A stretch of 64,000 bases of DNA from Diospyros lotus (GCF_014633365.1 NC_068349.1:17250753-17314752); one strand, 5' to 3'; counted from the stretch's first letter, positions 26,286-39,529 are shown. Numbers and translations are program-made. Notes: generated from the letters alone by a model not told the origin.

Positions 26286-27930
26286 TTAGGGAGAACAACC
26301 TTTACCAAATTCAAGTCTGGCAATGGCTGTTGCTTGAACTTGGATCTCAAAGAACATAATGTGAGGTACGTTCTCTTGTTTCTCCCACTTTCCTTGCCTG
26401 GTTCTTGGAAGATCAACTAGAGGAATGCTTTTGAGGTGAGGCAAAATGGCGCATTCTTTCCTTGATGGTCAGTTGCATTACTAAGAAGGAAGGCATAATA
26501 GTGGGAGAAAAGCCTTGATAGACTCATAATAGTAGGAGAAAAGCCTCGCTAAAAATCCTAGTACCTCCTTGGAGGACTTGCAATATGATATATTGGGAGA
26601 CACTACAGGCTTGGGCAAGAGCGTTGCAAAGGGCACCCAAGCTAAACTAGCACCCTTGCGCAAGTGGACCCTATAGCCTTTGACATAGAAGATGACTTTT
26701 TGTCCGTTTCCTACAGATGACGCTAAATTATTGTTGCATAATTATAACAATTAAATTTATTTGTCTCAGGGAACAACTTGATAGAGTCTAGACAAAAGCT
26801 CAAGGTTTGAGGCACCATAGGAGGGTCAACAAGTGCCAGGTTCGATTCGCTATTTGAGAGAGCTAGAAAGATGCAAGGAGTCTTTGAATAGCTTTTGAGA
26901 GTTTTCGAGGGCCTTACTCCCCAAAAAGTCTTCAGATGGCTAGTCTTCTGCAGGGTCTTTAGAATGGTGGCATCGCATGGGTCTACAACAAAGGAACAGT
27001 TAGAAGGCACGCGAGAAGCATCCCCATAAGGGCCCTCTAATGCCTAAGTCAGATGGTGATGCCATGAAGTAGAAATATGAATGTATATATGTATGTATGC
27101 GTTATGTCTTGGATGAGTGTCTTCAGATGGGAGTCTCCTGATGGATTATGTGTAAACTGGGGTCAAAGTCTTTAGGTTCGAGTATTAATGTGTAATAAAG
27201 AGAGAGAGAGTCCAAAAAAGGTCCGTTTACCATGTAACATATAGGTAGTTATAGATATTGGTGGTGGGGTCCACGTTACACGTGGCATGCTGATACATGT
27301 CCCGACTCTTCGGGTGAAAAGGCTTTGAATAAGGCTAAAGGGTCTAGAGGTATCTTCACGGACAGAGTGTCCTGATAAGTATACCCTTAAAGTCATAGGA
27401 CGGCTTAGGCCTAGAAGACCTTTCGGATGAGTCTTGGCTTCGAGGATGCTAAGGACTAGGCTGCCCTAGAGGCTCCTTTGAGGTCCTAAGAGACTCTTAC
27501 CTAGAAGACTCTTTAGGATCATTTAGCTCTTCGACCTTGTTGGGATGTTTGATTTTGATTTTTTAGGCACCCCATAACAGTTGGGTATAAAAAATCCTAA
27601 CCCAATATTACTATTTAAAATAGTGGAGAGAGGAACTAATCGCAAATATTACTATTTAACGAAATGGTCCTTGCCATCCCACAAGGAAAAAAAATATTTA
27701 TACTTCAACTAGCTAGTCTTTCAAGATCGATGTAAAATTGGTGAACTACATAAAACGCCAAATAAAGATAAATGATTTTATTAATGCAAATAAATGGCTG
27801 GCCACCAAGAAAAAAATCGTTTATCCCTAATAGAGATAATCGATTTTTTTCGCACCAAATTTTCTAATATTTTCCTGTCATTTCTAAAAAAATAAAGATA
27901 TTTTTTACTAGGTAAAAATAAAGAATTTTC
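26286..27930. repeat. Old dispersed repeat related to 58850-59690
   Basis: The phrase aggcacgcgaga...ggccctctaatgcctaagtcag (27005-27051) matches the repeat at 58870-58915 and 59345-59395. Nearby agagagagag and catgtcc words occur in a similar order, so this is a diverged member of one family, probably LTR-derived. 27560-27930 is AT-rich with cgattttttt words. Open frames here (26153-26420, 26723-27010 minus, 27172-27396 minus) lack recognisable domains. Confidence 0.5.
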
Positions 27931-28299
27931 TAATATGAAGAAAATGGCATTTCCAGAGCATAAACTTCGAGCGACATTCCATCACGGTGCGCACGAACTT
28001 GCGTTTGGAAGGACACGTGGGGCTCCCTTGCTGGCTGGGAGAATCTCAGACCCCAAAGAAAACGGTACAAGGCGGGAATTCTATTCCAAACTTGGTGGTG
28101 TTATCGGGAAAACACAGCTCTTTGCTGCCCAAACGCAGCTGAATCGATATGGAAAACGAAAGAAAACAGATCGAAGACAGATCACAGTCCATCTCCCCGA
28201 CAATTCTTGCACGTCTGGCAGTTTTCATCTTCACCTGGAAGAGCTTCCGTTGAAAATTCGGATTGGTGGATCGATCTCCAAAACGCTCTCCCTTTTTCA

Positions 28300-28422
28300 G
28301 ATCAAAACGCGGCCAGAAAGCATCCAGCAGCTTCTCAAATCTCTCCGTATTAATACATACGCACAGAGGTACGGATTCTAACTCGCGTTTCGTCTTCGCA
28401 ATTCGCGCCTGGAATTCCCAGG
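28300..28422 (+). promoter_or_regulatory. Probable 5' leader exon of the kinesin gene
   Basis: A strong donor (cccagg/gtatgt) lies at 28423, and an acceptor (aaaccag) ends at 29326, 19 bases before the start codon. I infer a non-coding leader exon ending at 28422 and a 904-bp leader intron. The upstream 27935-28300 is less AT-rich and probably promoter; its 148-codon open frame has no family features. The transcription start cannot be fixed from sequence alone. Confidence 0.5.
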
Positions 28423-29345
28423 GTATGTTTTCTTCGGTTCATTTTAATTTTGCTTCGGATTGCGAATGTGTCATATGTTCTTTAGTGTGTTTAATTTTTT
28501 TGTCGTATGCGTTTTAGTGTTTCTTCTACTTTTATTGTATTGCAATCTTTATTATTAGGTGGTTTAGAAGAATCTGTTGAGCGTTTTAAATGATCGGCAT
28601 GAACTTTTTATTAAAAAATGAACTAGTTATTTTGGTGAAGTTGAGGATTGTAGGCTGATAGCTCTGAGGGATGGATCTTTTCAATTTTAAAAATGCCTTC
28701 CATTTCGACTGAAGATTCCCATGCAGTTGTGTTATGCCATAAGTTTGTCTACAGGTAGATTTGCACGATGATACTTGGTTATTTGGAATGCTGCTGAAAA
28801 GAAGACCAAAAAAGAAAAAGCCAGATAATTTAATTTGATTTTACAAGAACGGAATTCAGTTGTCTAAATAACCCCTGATGAATTGGTAAACAAAAACTAC
28901 TTATGGTTGGCACATCAATGATAGGAACCTCTTTTATTTGTTTAAGTATTTCTTCAACAATCGTTCTCCAGTAAAGGCCTTGTAAGTTGTCCCAGTTTGT
29001 TGTTTGAGTGATATATCTAGTGGAAAGAACACAAATATTTGGCATTTTCTTGCTCATTAAAACTCTTCTATTGATGGCATAAAGCTTAAACTGACTTCCA
29101 ATTTCTCTTGTAACAACTCCCTGTCATGGCACAATTATCTGGTATTGTAATTGAAACTGTTCTGTATTATGGGTGACTTTATGCAATATTAGTGAATGTC
29201 ATCTTCGAGTTAACGGTTTAAACAAATGTTAGTCAATTTTTCATGGGGAGTGATTCCCTTGCTTGGCTATTGTCTGCTGAATTTCCCTTTCTATGGTTGT
29301 ATTCCGTAATGTATCTGTGAAACCAGGTATTTATAAATTGTTGTC

Positions 29346-32300
29346 ATGAATCCACAACTGGAAGTACATGCACTTGAGAATGGGGAATCCAACTGTCTTA
29401 GTGGAGTTCATAATGGCATTGTTACTGAAGAAACAGAAGATAAGTTCAAAGGCATGCCCCTAAGAAAGCAAGGATGTTATGCCGATCTTCCTGCTACTAA
29501 AATTCTGGAATTGATGAAACTGAAAAATTTGGAGGTAATTTTTTGCAATTTTGCCATATTAAATAGGTGCATCTTAATATATGCTTGCTTGGCCATATCT
29601 AGATCCGGACATTGCTCATGCTAAAAGACTTCATAGCAGAAATTGCTCTAACATTTGCTTGGCCATATCTAAATGCAGAACTCGTCAACTCAGTCACTTT
29701 TTAGTGCTGCAAATAAGGTGCTAGATGACAGCATTGAGAGAAAGAATGGAGACATACGTCATGTATGATAATTAAGTGGTGTAGATATGCTAAATCACTA
29801 GAGCACCAATTTTTTGTATACTGTTGAAATTGTTCTTTCTTCACCGGACCAAGTGTAATTGAATCTCTAACCTGTGGCTACTGTTTTCTCAGTGCATGGC
29901 ATGTCTATTGAAAAAAGTTGTGCAAGAAATTGAGCAACGGGTTTCAACTCAGGCACAGAGTTTCAAAGAGGTATATATATATATATATCTAGGAAATAAT
30001 TTCTTTGGAAGTATGATTTCGTTTCCAGCTTCTGAATGTTTGTTGCTAAGTTCCTGCAGCAAAAAGATATGTACAAGGTTCTTGAAGAAAGGTCTCAGTC
30101 AAGAATAAGAGTACTTGAAACCCTCGCAACTGGAACATCTGAAGAAAATGAGGTATTCTGATAAAAGGTTGTGGATGGTCACTTAAGCTTTCACTGGATT
30201 GATTATTACTAAATTCTTTTTAAATCTTTGGTTGTTTCTGTAGGTTGTTCTGAATCAGCTTCAGCAGATAAAGGTGCAATTCTTATCCATTCATTTTCTT
30301 GTCAATTCCTTGTTTTGATTGTCCTTTTTTTTTTTTTCTAAATTCTAATAATGCATAAGATGGTATTTTAACACAATCTTATCATTTCTGTTTATTGTTC
30401 TAACTTAGTCCATTCTATTCACCTCAAAGCTAGAGTAGCTGGCAAAAATTGGCCTTACTCTCCGAGAATATTGGTAGTTTAACCTTTTTTTCCTTTCTGA
30501 ATGAGTCTAGGTATAGCCACAGGTTACTGAAACAGTGTGCTCTTCAGAGGTCTGCACCCTGCCTATTGCCCTAAGGTTGCTCTTACTTGGAGAGATTTAT
30601 GGAATGTTGGAATTCCTTTCTTTTCAGCTTTTATCATGTTATGGTTTCTAGTTTGGCATATTTTACCTCAAGAAGGACTACTTTTTTAGTTTGCGTCACA
30701 GGGCCATAAATGCACATTTGGAGATATTGATCGTCTCTGTAATTATATCCCTTCTCTTCTTCATTGTCTCCATTTATCTGTTTGATTCTTTGCTATTCTC
30801 CCTCTCCCTCCCCCATCAACCCCCCCCCAAGCCCTATCTACATATATATTCTGGTTCAAAGCCAGGAGTCTGATGTTAATATAAAAGGGTATCCAAACTA
30901 CCTTTTGAAGGTCCTTATGGGAATAATTTCTTTGTCAAAGTACAATGTGCTTGACTGTCAGAATTTTTACCTTAATAATAAACTGATATTTTGTGAATGT
31001 TATGGAGGAAATAATAAATTAACTAGTTAGACTGACTGATGCAGAACCCAAATGAAAGAAACAAGAGTAATATTGATTACTCGAAACCAATTGCACTATT
31101 CAATATAATTCATCAAAGTCTGTTTCTCAATATTTCACCAAAGGATTGTTTATAGACAGCCAATAGATTAAAATCTATTCTAACTATGATTCCTTGATAT
31201 AATCTAATTAAGATTATAAAGGTAATTCCAATCAATTAGGATTCTAGGAAATAAAAGAATTTAAAAGAAACTAGAAAAAAAATAATATAAAAAAACTAAT
31301 AAAACAATTTAATTTCTACTTTTATGCCTAAAATATTGTCTTCCAAAATATTGTCTCTATGATCTTCATCACTAACAGATTCATAACATTGTCGAGTGAT
31401 ATAATAAGTTGACTAGTCAGCAGGATAGATTTAGAACATTTTGGTCTGCCTGTTGTTTGTGTGATAATCCATGCTTCATTCTAATTTTGATTTAGTTGCT
31501 GATTGCAGATCGAGAAGACTGAAATTGAGGAGAAGAAAAAGGTTGAAGAGCAAGACATAATGAGGCTAATAAAAGAGAAAGACCAGAAGGATATTCAAAT
31601 TTCAGCACTCAAGAAAGAGCTGGAATTGGCCAAAAAAACATATGAAAAACATTGCTCTCACCTTGAAAGGAAGGCTAAAGAGGCAAAGTTGGAGTTAGAG
31701 AAGAAGTTGTCAGAACATGAACGGCTTCTGACAGAGTCAAGAGATAAGACCAAAGAACTTGAGGTGTTTTCAGAATCCAATTTACTACATTGGAAAAAAA
31801 GAGAACTAAATTACAAGAGCTTGCTGGAATCTCAGTTTGGGTACCTTCAGGTCTGTGTTAACTCACTTTCATAACTTATTTTTACTGCATCTGTCTAATT
31901 TGTAACATGAAGTTATTGAACTGCTTAGGAACTAAGGTTGACTTCTGAATCCGCAAAGCAAGAGATTCTTAATACACAAAGGGTCTACTCTGAGGAATTT
32001 AAGCACTTAGGTAAGAATGCTGATCTTTAAGATTGGTTTCATCTGGTGCTAAAGTCTATACAATTTATTATGGGCATGCATTTCCTCATAATTTAAATCT
32101 TTCACCATGAACAGGGGTGAAGCTTAAAGGGTTAGTACATGCTGCTACAAATTACCATACAGTCCTTGCAGAAAATAGGAAGTTGTACAATGAGGTTCAG
32201 GATTTGAAAGGTACAAGGCTGAGCATATGTGAATGTGATTGTTTGTTTCACCTTCGACATGGATTTTGGCTCAATATTTATATTATCTTGCTGTTTGTAG

Positions 32301-35300
32301 GAAATATTAGAGTTTATTGCCGAATAAGGCCATTCCTTCCTGGACAAAGTCAAAAACAAACAACCATGGAATTTATTGGTGAGAATGGTGAATTGGTTGT
32401 TTCAAATCCCCTGAAACAAGGGAAAGACAGTCATCAGGTGTTCAAATTTAGCAAGGTGTTTGGTCCAACAGCTACTCAAGGTTCTAAAATTTCCCCCTCA
32501 ATAAAAATGAAGTTCTGGGTCTTTGTTTGCAAGATGACAAAGTTGCTCTTTCTGTTTTGCAATTTTAACTCATGGCTCATATTACCCATATGTTTACAGA
32601 GGATATATTTTTAGACACGCAACCATTAGTTCGATCCGTCCTTGATGGATACAATGTTTGCATATTTGCATATGGCCAAACTGGGTCTGGAAAAACCTAC
32701 ACAATGGTATGTCGTGTTCTACAATCTTAATTGTATATTTTATTGATTTGCAATGTCTCTTACACTTGCATATGTTGTCTCCCAGGCTGGCCCTAATATT
32801 TCATCTAAAGGGGATTGGGGAGTCAACCATCGAGCTTTGAGTGACCTTTTCCATCTCTCTCAGAGCAGGAAAAACTCCATTACGTATGATGTTAGTGTTC
32901 AGATGGTAGAGATATATAACGAACAAGTGCGAGATTTACTTTCTGGAAACACTTCTCAGACAAGATATCCTTTCCATCACAAATTTTACCCTTATGACTT
33001 GAACTGATTGCCACTCCCCATCAACTGTCTAGTCTTCTTTCCTTTGCTTTCTCTTTCTTCATTATGATGCTGCCTTTATCTTTGATTTGGTTAGCTGTAA
33101 CTGCTATCCTTTTTTGTTCTTGGCTTTGGCATGAGAAATCTTGTTTCTTTGACCTGCACACACTTGGGATCTGGACTACTGCCCAACCAAATGGTTTAGC
33201 TGTTCCTGATGCTAGCATTCATCCTGTGGCATCAACTGGAGATGTCTTGGAACTGATGAATTTTGGGTTAATGAATAGGGCTGTAAGTGCCACTGCCCTA
33301 AATGATAGGAGCAGCCGATCCCACAGGTTCCTTCCTTGATATTAGTTCATTTATTTCTAGTTCATGGAAAAGCGATTCCTTTCTTTTTTGATTTAAGTCC
33401 TGCATTTATATTTTATACACTGCTCTGTTACTGTGCATAATTTTCATTGGTTAAATGTTGCAGTGTTCTCACTGTTCATGTTCATGGCATGGATTTGAAG
33501 ACTGATTCTGTTTCACATGGTAGTCTACATTTGGTAGATCTTGCTGGCAGTGAAAGAGTAGATCGTTCTGAAGTAACAGGAGACAGACTACGAGAAACTC
33601 AATATATAAACAAATCTCTAGCAGCTCTAGGAGATGTTATCTTTGCTCTAGCAAAAAAGAGCCCTCATGTTCCATACCGAAATAGCAAATTAACTCAAGT
33701 ACTTCAGAGCTCTCTGGGTAAATCTACACATTTCTTATTTCAATATGAATCTCCACTACAATTTGTACTGATATTCTGGATGCTTCAACATCATAAGCTT
33801 AAAGTTAAAACATACCCTTGTTTAGCATGTTTTTTCCCATGAATTTGCTTCGTCATTCTTCCTTGTCTTTCTTGTGGCACGTGTATATTATAGGTGGCCA
33901 AGCTAAGACCCTGATGTTTGTACACCTCAATCCTGATGTTGTGTCCTATTCTGAAACTATAAGCTCATTGAAGTTTGCAGAGAGGGTCTCGAGTGTTGAG
34001 TTAGGGGCTGCACGGAACAACAAAGAGGGGAGAGGTGTCCGGGAACTTATGGAACAGGTTCATATTATTTCTTACATGACTCCTAATTGTTATCAGTGGC
34101 ATTAAAAGCTAGAGTTATATGTGACATTTTCTGGAAATTTAGAACAGAAAATTTGAGTTTGCATTTTGACATACCAATTATGACAATGGCAGGGATTTAA
34201 ATACACACTTCCCCAGGTGCAATTTGTAGTGTTTCCTGAAAATGAAAGGTGCCGTGAGATGTAAATGAATAAGTGTATGGGTATATAAAATTTACAGATG
34301 GAAAACATCCAATTAACATTTCAGGTATCCTTTTGATAGAGCCTTGGCAAACATCAATGTTACATCACACAGTTTTTTTCACCACAAATCCATCTAATAT
34401 GAGGCAAATACCTGATGTCCTTTCTCAGGCAAACCATCATCAATCATTTATGTCTGAAACAATGTAAGATTGTAGCTGATCACAAAATCAGAAAATATCC
34501 GCCCTTTTTTCTTTTTTCTATTTCTTTTCCTCTCAAGTCAATTTCAAATTTTTTCCTATTGTCTGTTGGTCGTGCAGGTGGCTTCCTTGAAAGACTCAAT
34601 TGCAAGGAAAGATGAAGAGATTGGAACGTTGAGGATGGTTAAAAGTAGTGTAAATGGTGAGAGACACTATTTGAGCGCGCGAAGGTATGGGTCTTCCTCC
34701 CCAAGAAGACATTCCATAGAGACTCCAAGGCCAAGCCGAGCACTGTCAAGGAAAAAAAACTCTGGATGTGCTGACAAAGCAGCTTCTTATATGGTAAAAA
34801 GCTCTGTGTGCAGTGATAAGCATTCTGAAACTGGTTCTCAGCAGTCAATTGATGATTTTAGACACCATAAGGAATTTTTTCTACAATCAAGGCATGCTGT
34901 AGCAGATAGTGATAATTGCAGTGAGGATGTTGAATCAAGGGTTGCTTCAGTAGATGGGAATCAAGATATTACTGAAGATATTGATCTTCTGGGATTTGGG
35001 GATGCAGATGCTGAGGAGAGGCTGAGTGACATATCAGATAGTGGGTTATCAATGGGAACGGAAACTGATGGTTCAGTTTGTAGTATTGTGGAATTCACTC
35101 TTTTCCCTGAAACTGCAAAATCGCCAGCAGATAGCTTGGAAAGGCAAGTGTTTTGCTTTCTTCGTGTTTATGAGTTCTGTTAAATATTTCTCTCTGCATA
35201 TATATTGACCAAATTGCAATGCTTAGTTACTCCAGATTCAAAAAAGGCTTTCCTTTAGTTTTCGAGTTTTTACTTGTTTAGAATGTTAGTTTTGGGCGAG

Positions 35301-37184
35301 CCTTGCTAGAAAAGATCAGCTTGTTCCTTTGTGATTTGGAGGTCGCATGTTCAAGTGGTGCAAACAGTTTCTTTGCAAAAGAGCAAGGGCATGTTTGCGC
35401 ACAAAAACAACATTCCCCCAATCCTCACAAAGCCAGAAGCCCATGTATTGAGGATGTCCTGTTTTAGGATCTTAGTTTTCTGTTAAACCAATAAAGCATG
35501 GCTTATTTCCAAGTTTCATTGAGGTACTACAACATAGAATGATATCCAATATGAGATAGAGAAGAAGCATATTGAAAACAATTTCACCTCTCTTTCTCTC
35601 TCTCTCACACACACGGTGGCTGGGCCAACCTTTTGGTCAAAGCAGAGTAACTTGTTGCAGTACACCTGACAGTTAAAACGGTTCCATCTCTTCTCCTCTA
35701 TGCGGTTCCTCTGACCTTCTGGCAAGAGGAGAAGTGTGTCTTTTATGCATATTTATTTAATCTCTATATTTTGTATTTGCTAGCATATTTTATATTTTAA
35801 GAATGTTCACCCATAATGGAGTCATGTTTCCAACGGAGTTTCCCTAGTGTAGTAAGTATTGGTGAGTCCCCCGGGAAAATTATTCCATTCCACCATGCCT
35901 AAGTATCTTCCTTTTTATCTTCTGGTATGTTCATTTGCCCGCATGTTGCCTTTTGTTTGTAAGATCATCAATCCAACGACTTTAGGTTTTCATTCATAGA
36001 ATTCTATTTTCCTGGTGATCTGTCTCATTGTTTGTTTGCACTCAGTTTTGATTAACCTTTGATGGCTAATTTGAAGAGATAGGTATGGTTTCTACTTCTG
36101 ACCCTTGCATCTCTGAATCCAGAATAAATCCCATAAATCTTATTCGTTGCTTGATTTGCTTCCTGATATGCAGTCTTACGTTTGCAAATGCAACTGAGTT
36201 AACTCTATATTCCAAATTAGATTTTCCTTGGGAACTGGTATCCTTGCTTTAGCTTTGCTTCAGACCTTTCATGAATTTTGGAGATCTTTTGGAACTGTCT
36301 TTGATTCCCATGCATTGTAAATTGTCTAATGAGCTTATACCGGTGTATGATTGTAGTTGTTTAGTTGAAATATTTGATATTAATACCATCTCTCTTGTTA
36401 TGCACATCCAAGATATCATCATAGTTCCTTTTAAAGTATCTTTACTTCAACTTCCTTACATTATTTGGTGTTTATCTTCTTCTCCAATTTATGCTTTGAC
36501 CATGCCAATTACAAATCTGTATTCTTTTTCTTTGAATGTGTTTGTTTGCAATTGGGGACAAAGGATGCTTATCTTAGCTTTCACAATATGGTGAGCTGCC
36601 AGGACTGGAATTCTAATTGTGTTACCACCCTTGGTTGATTGCAGGCCCTATGTGCCAGCAAATATTCCGAGACCTCAGCAAAAGCAGAAGGGGTCTTCTC
36701 GGTTGCCATTGACCAGAGGCTCAAAAGTCTCGTCCAGTATGTAATTCTATCTTCTTCTTCTTCTTCTTTTTGGTTTTGTTTTTATGCACACTCATAAATC
36801 TCTATTCAGGCTTTCTTTTCTTCTCTTGGGATTTATAGCATTTTTTTTTTTTTTTTGGCGGCTGGGGTGGGGGGGATGATTCCTAGGATTTAGTACAAGT
36901 CATGGGTTCATATGTCGCTTCATTTCTATAACCAAATAGGCAAATGTCCCTTCAACTATCAGTAACAAAGGCAAAGGGGCATAGAAAACAAACCCCAGGG
37001 AGTGAAATAGTTTTTTTTTTTTTGGGTATGCTTTTATGTTAAACTATAATACACACAATTACTGTTTTGCCCTAGGCCTCAGATATCATCCTTCGTAACC
37101 CCGTGTTGTATGCATATTGTAGGTTCCAATAAACCAGGTCTTCGCGGCTCTTCTTCAATGAAGCCCACCCAACGATGGCAGTAG
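29346..37184 (+). CDS. Kinesin-14 motor protein, 17 coding exons, 920 residues
   Basis: A microtubule motor, inferred minus-end-directed from its kinesin-14-type neck ([17 protein letters not shown]) joined to the motor N-terminus. Exons: 29346-29534, 29679-29762, 29893-29970, 30060-30152, 30244-30273, 31509-31850, 31929-32010, 32115-32210, 32301-32480, 32600-32706, 32786-32964, 33162-33326, 33464-33717, 33894-34057, 34578-35143, 36645-36736, 37123-37184; phases agree at every junction (2763 nt). Residues ~160-330 are coiled coil, ~331-675 the motor with P-loop GQTGSGKT (417-424), switch I NDRSSRSH (534-541) and switch II DLAGSE (567-572). The tail is Ser/Arg-rich. An in-frame TAA twelve bases upstream in the leader supports the ATG. 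The N-terminal stretch resembles plant CH-domain kinesin-14s, but no calponin-homology domain is present. The catalytic motifs are intact. Confidence 0.93.
32965..33161 (+). other. U12-type AT-AC intron in the kinesin motor domain
   Basis: The intron begins ATATCCTTTCC directly after cagacaag, an exact match to the minor-spliceosome 5' site. It ends gacctgcacac, with a branch-like TTCTTTGAC ten bases before the exon (consensus TTCCTTRAC, one mismatch). No GT donor or AG acceptor joins these exons in frame. Using 32965-33161 gives QTRLGIW, the expected kinesin-14 continuation. Length is 197 bp, phase 2. Confidence 0.9.
35144..36644 (+). other. GC-AG intron in the kinesin tail
   Basis: The donor is gaaag/gcaagt, a GC in the otherwise ideal AG/GYAAGT context, and the acceptor is gattgcag at 36641-36644. 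Joining gives an Arg codon followed by [10 protein letters not shown], typical of the basic, proline-rich tail. A GT two codons later would give a different frame with unlikely sequence. Length is 1501 bp. Confidence 0.75.
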
Positions 37185-37470
37185 TAGCAATCAGAATGTT
37201 ATTATTTCGGCGGCAAAACAATTGCCGTATATATTCCTGTTAGTAACACGACGTACAGCCATTGATGTATAATAGCCAACTAATAGCTCTGTACAGATAA
37301 CAATATTTTGGGAAATGTTATTCCCTCTTCCAAGTGTTACGCACTCGACTATAATATTATTTTACTACACTATAAATGGAGTGTGACATAACTTTTGGAG
37401 TGGGAATAACATCAACCCGATGTTTTATATATTATTTTATGGTGTTCACTGTTTAGTCAATAATAAAAAG
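37185..37470 (+). other. Kinesin 3' untranslated region
   Basis: This follows the TAG at 37182-37184. Candidate poly(A) signals are the gatgtataatag area (~37264) and AATAAA at 37462-37467. The true end is not determinable here. Confidence 0.5.
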
Positions 37471-38563
37471 TGCTCCTCTATTGTTTTTCCCTTTTTCTTT
37501 GCTAAGAAACAAAGATTGCTTTTCATACTATGGTAAAAGTTTTTTTTTTTTTTGGAGAATGAAAAATTTGAACTTGCTGTTAAGGAGAAATAAAAATAAT
37601 AGATGTAAGTCTTACTTAATCTCATCGGTGGAGATGGCTTCATGAATTTTAGATTTTTGGTCATATCTTTTGTAAAATTACTGTTTTAACATTTATATCA
37701 TTTTTAATGATTTTTCATCAAGTTATGTTTGGTCTATTTTTTGTTTCACTACAATTTTTTTTTTCATTTTATCTATATTAGCATCACATGTTTCTATTAG
37801 TTTTCTTTATACATGTTCAAATTATTTTAATTGTAGCTCTTTTATATCTTAAAAAAGCGCTAGATTAGCCTTATTATGTAATGTTTTTTCATTTGTCTTT
37901 TTCAATATTGATTTATCGTGATATTTTTATTTTCACTACACTTATGTGTTTGTACATGTTTTGCACTTGAGTATTCAACATTCATTGTTATATAACAAAA
38001 ATTGTCATAAAACTTTTATTTTTAGCAATTAAAAAGAATTTACAATTACATAAAATATTAGATGCACTCTTTTCAAACATATTTCAAAATTTTATAGCAA
38101 AACTAAACGGGCATAACATTGGTGGGAAAATTGCATTAATGAACCTTGTGTATGATGAGATTGTGTTCAAACTATTAGAAAAACTCAAGGCAAATTTGAG
38201 GAAAGCATTTTGAATCCTAAAAGAAGAAAATAAAAGAAACTTAGGCCCTAATTGAAAATATTCCAACTCAAAAAAATTCATTTTATTTTTATGAGAGTAA
38301 ATTTTGAAAGAGGCACTTACACTAAAATAGTATTGTAAGAAATTTATTAGGTTTGTCGAAAACATTTTTAATTTCCAAAATATATAAATATAGTGGAAAG
38401 AAACGAAAATCTCTTGCTAACTTAGTAGTTTCGACTATGTATTTATATTTTTCATTCAAAATGAAAAACTATAAAAGTAACTTTTATCTTATGGAGAGAT
38501 GTCAATGCCACTTGTTACTTGTGTCAAGTCCTCGCATGAAAGGGTGTGCTTTTGATCTAGTGT
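37471..38563. other. AT-rich intergenic DNA
   Basis: Very AT-rich with T-runs. Short open frames (37446-37664 minus, 38084-38365 minus, 38353-38574 plus) have low-complexity composition. I see no gene, RNA or recognisable element. Confidence 0.5.
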
Positions 38564-39368
38564 CTACATCTTGATTTGTTTGTAGCCAAAGTACACATCC
38601 ATGAAGCTTTTGACTTCATTTCTAATTCTAACTGTTGCATCAACTAGTTGATCCAGTTTTGGCAAAGGAAATGGGTCTTTAGGAGAGGCTTTGTATAGGT
38701 TAGGAAAGTCAAGAGGTATGCCCCAGTCTCTAATATGCTTCAAACCATTACAACATTGGAAATTCACCTATAGGTGAATGAATTTAGTGGATGAAGCCAA
38801 CTGTTGAGAGCTTGATGAATTCATTGGTAATTCTTTTTGCTTCTTAATTGAGAATGATTTGACACTTTTAGATTACTGGCTTGAATTTAGGATTAAGATT
38901 TAACTTATGCACCATTATGTAGAAGGAAATTCTAGGCATATCTGATGGCTGCCACTCGAATGTGGTTGCATACTTTCAAAGACAGACCTAGAGTTGTCTA
39001 AGGTCCTCTGAACATATGACTCTAACCTTGATAACTTTCTTCTAAGGTTCAGTTTTAGTAAGTGAGATTGAGATTAAGTCTTCTACCAGGGCCATGAGAA
39101 TAATTCGTATCCCTTTGAAGCATTAAACCTCTTCTGCTTACTTCTTACTAGGTTAAAGTCGCAGGCCATGTTCTAATCTCCAATTATGATTCCTACTCAT
39201 GCCTTTGTAGGGAACTCTTACTTTGAGATGAAAAGTTGAAAAAATAGCTTCTATAGCATTCAAAGTAGTCCTTCCAAGGATAGCATTATAGGTGTTTGGA
39301 GTCTTTACCACTACAAAATATGTTATAATTATCCTTAAATAGAACTTTTCTCTCATTATAGGTGTCAA
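38564..39368 (-). pseudogene. Ty3/gypsy (Tat/Ogre-like) pol fragment
   Basis: Two minus-strand pieces lie in pol order. 39368-39153 holds the protease-end motif [15 protein letters not shown] followed by STFHLKV. 38767-38564 holds KASPKDPFPLPKLDQLVDAT and SFMD..FGYKQIKM from the start of reverse transcriptase. Those phrases are typical of the Tat/Ogre lineage. Sequence between is decayed, with stops. The fragment stops at ~38564 before the catalytic box and has no LTRs nearby. Confidence 0.75.
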
Positions 39369-39529
39369 TGAAATAACCTATTGAGAAATTTGATATTTTG
39401 ATTTAATGAGAAAATTAGTAAATTTGGTTAAAAATGATGACTAAAACGATTAGGAAAGTTTTTGAGAAATTCAATTTTTAATTGAGTATTTTATTCAAAT
39501 CATCTCAAATTAATCGGGTAATAGACTTA

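Noticed and set aside
27935..28381. 148-codon open frame on the + strand just before the kinesin gene
   Set aside because: It overlaps the inferred promoter and leader exon, has no domain or family features, and ends in the same region as the leader donor. I read it as a chance frame in less AT-rich promoter DNA.
28830..29057. 75-codon minus-strand open frame
   Set aside because: It lies wholly inside the kinesin leader intron and has no recognisable features.
33064..33339. Continuous 91-codon frame running from intron into the motor exon
   Set aside because: Its first half is intron sequence upstream of the AC acceptor; only the part from 33162 encodes kinesin. Continuity with the exon is accidental.
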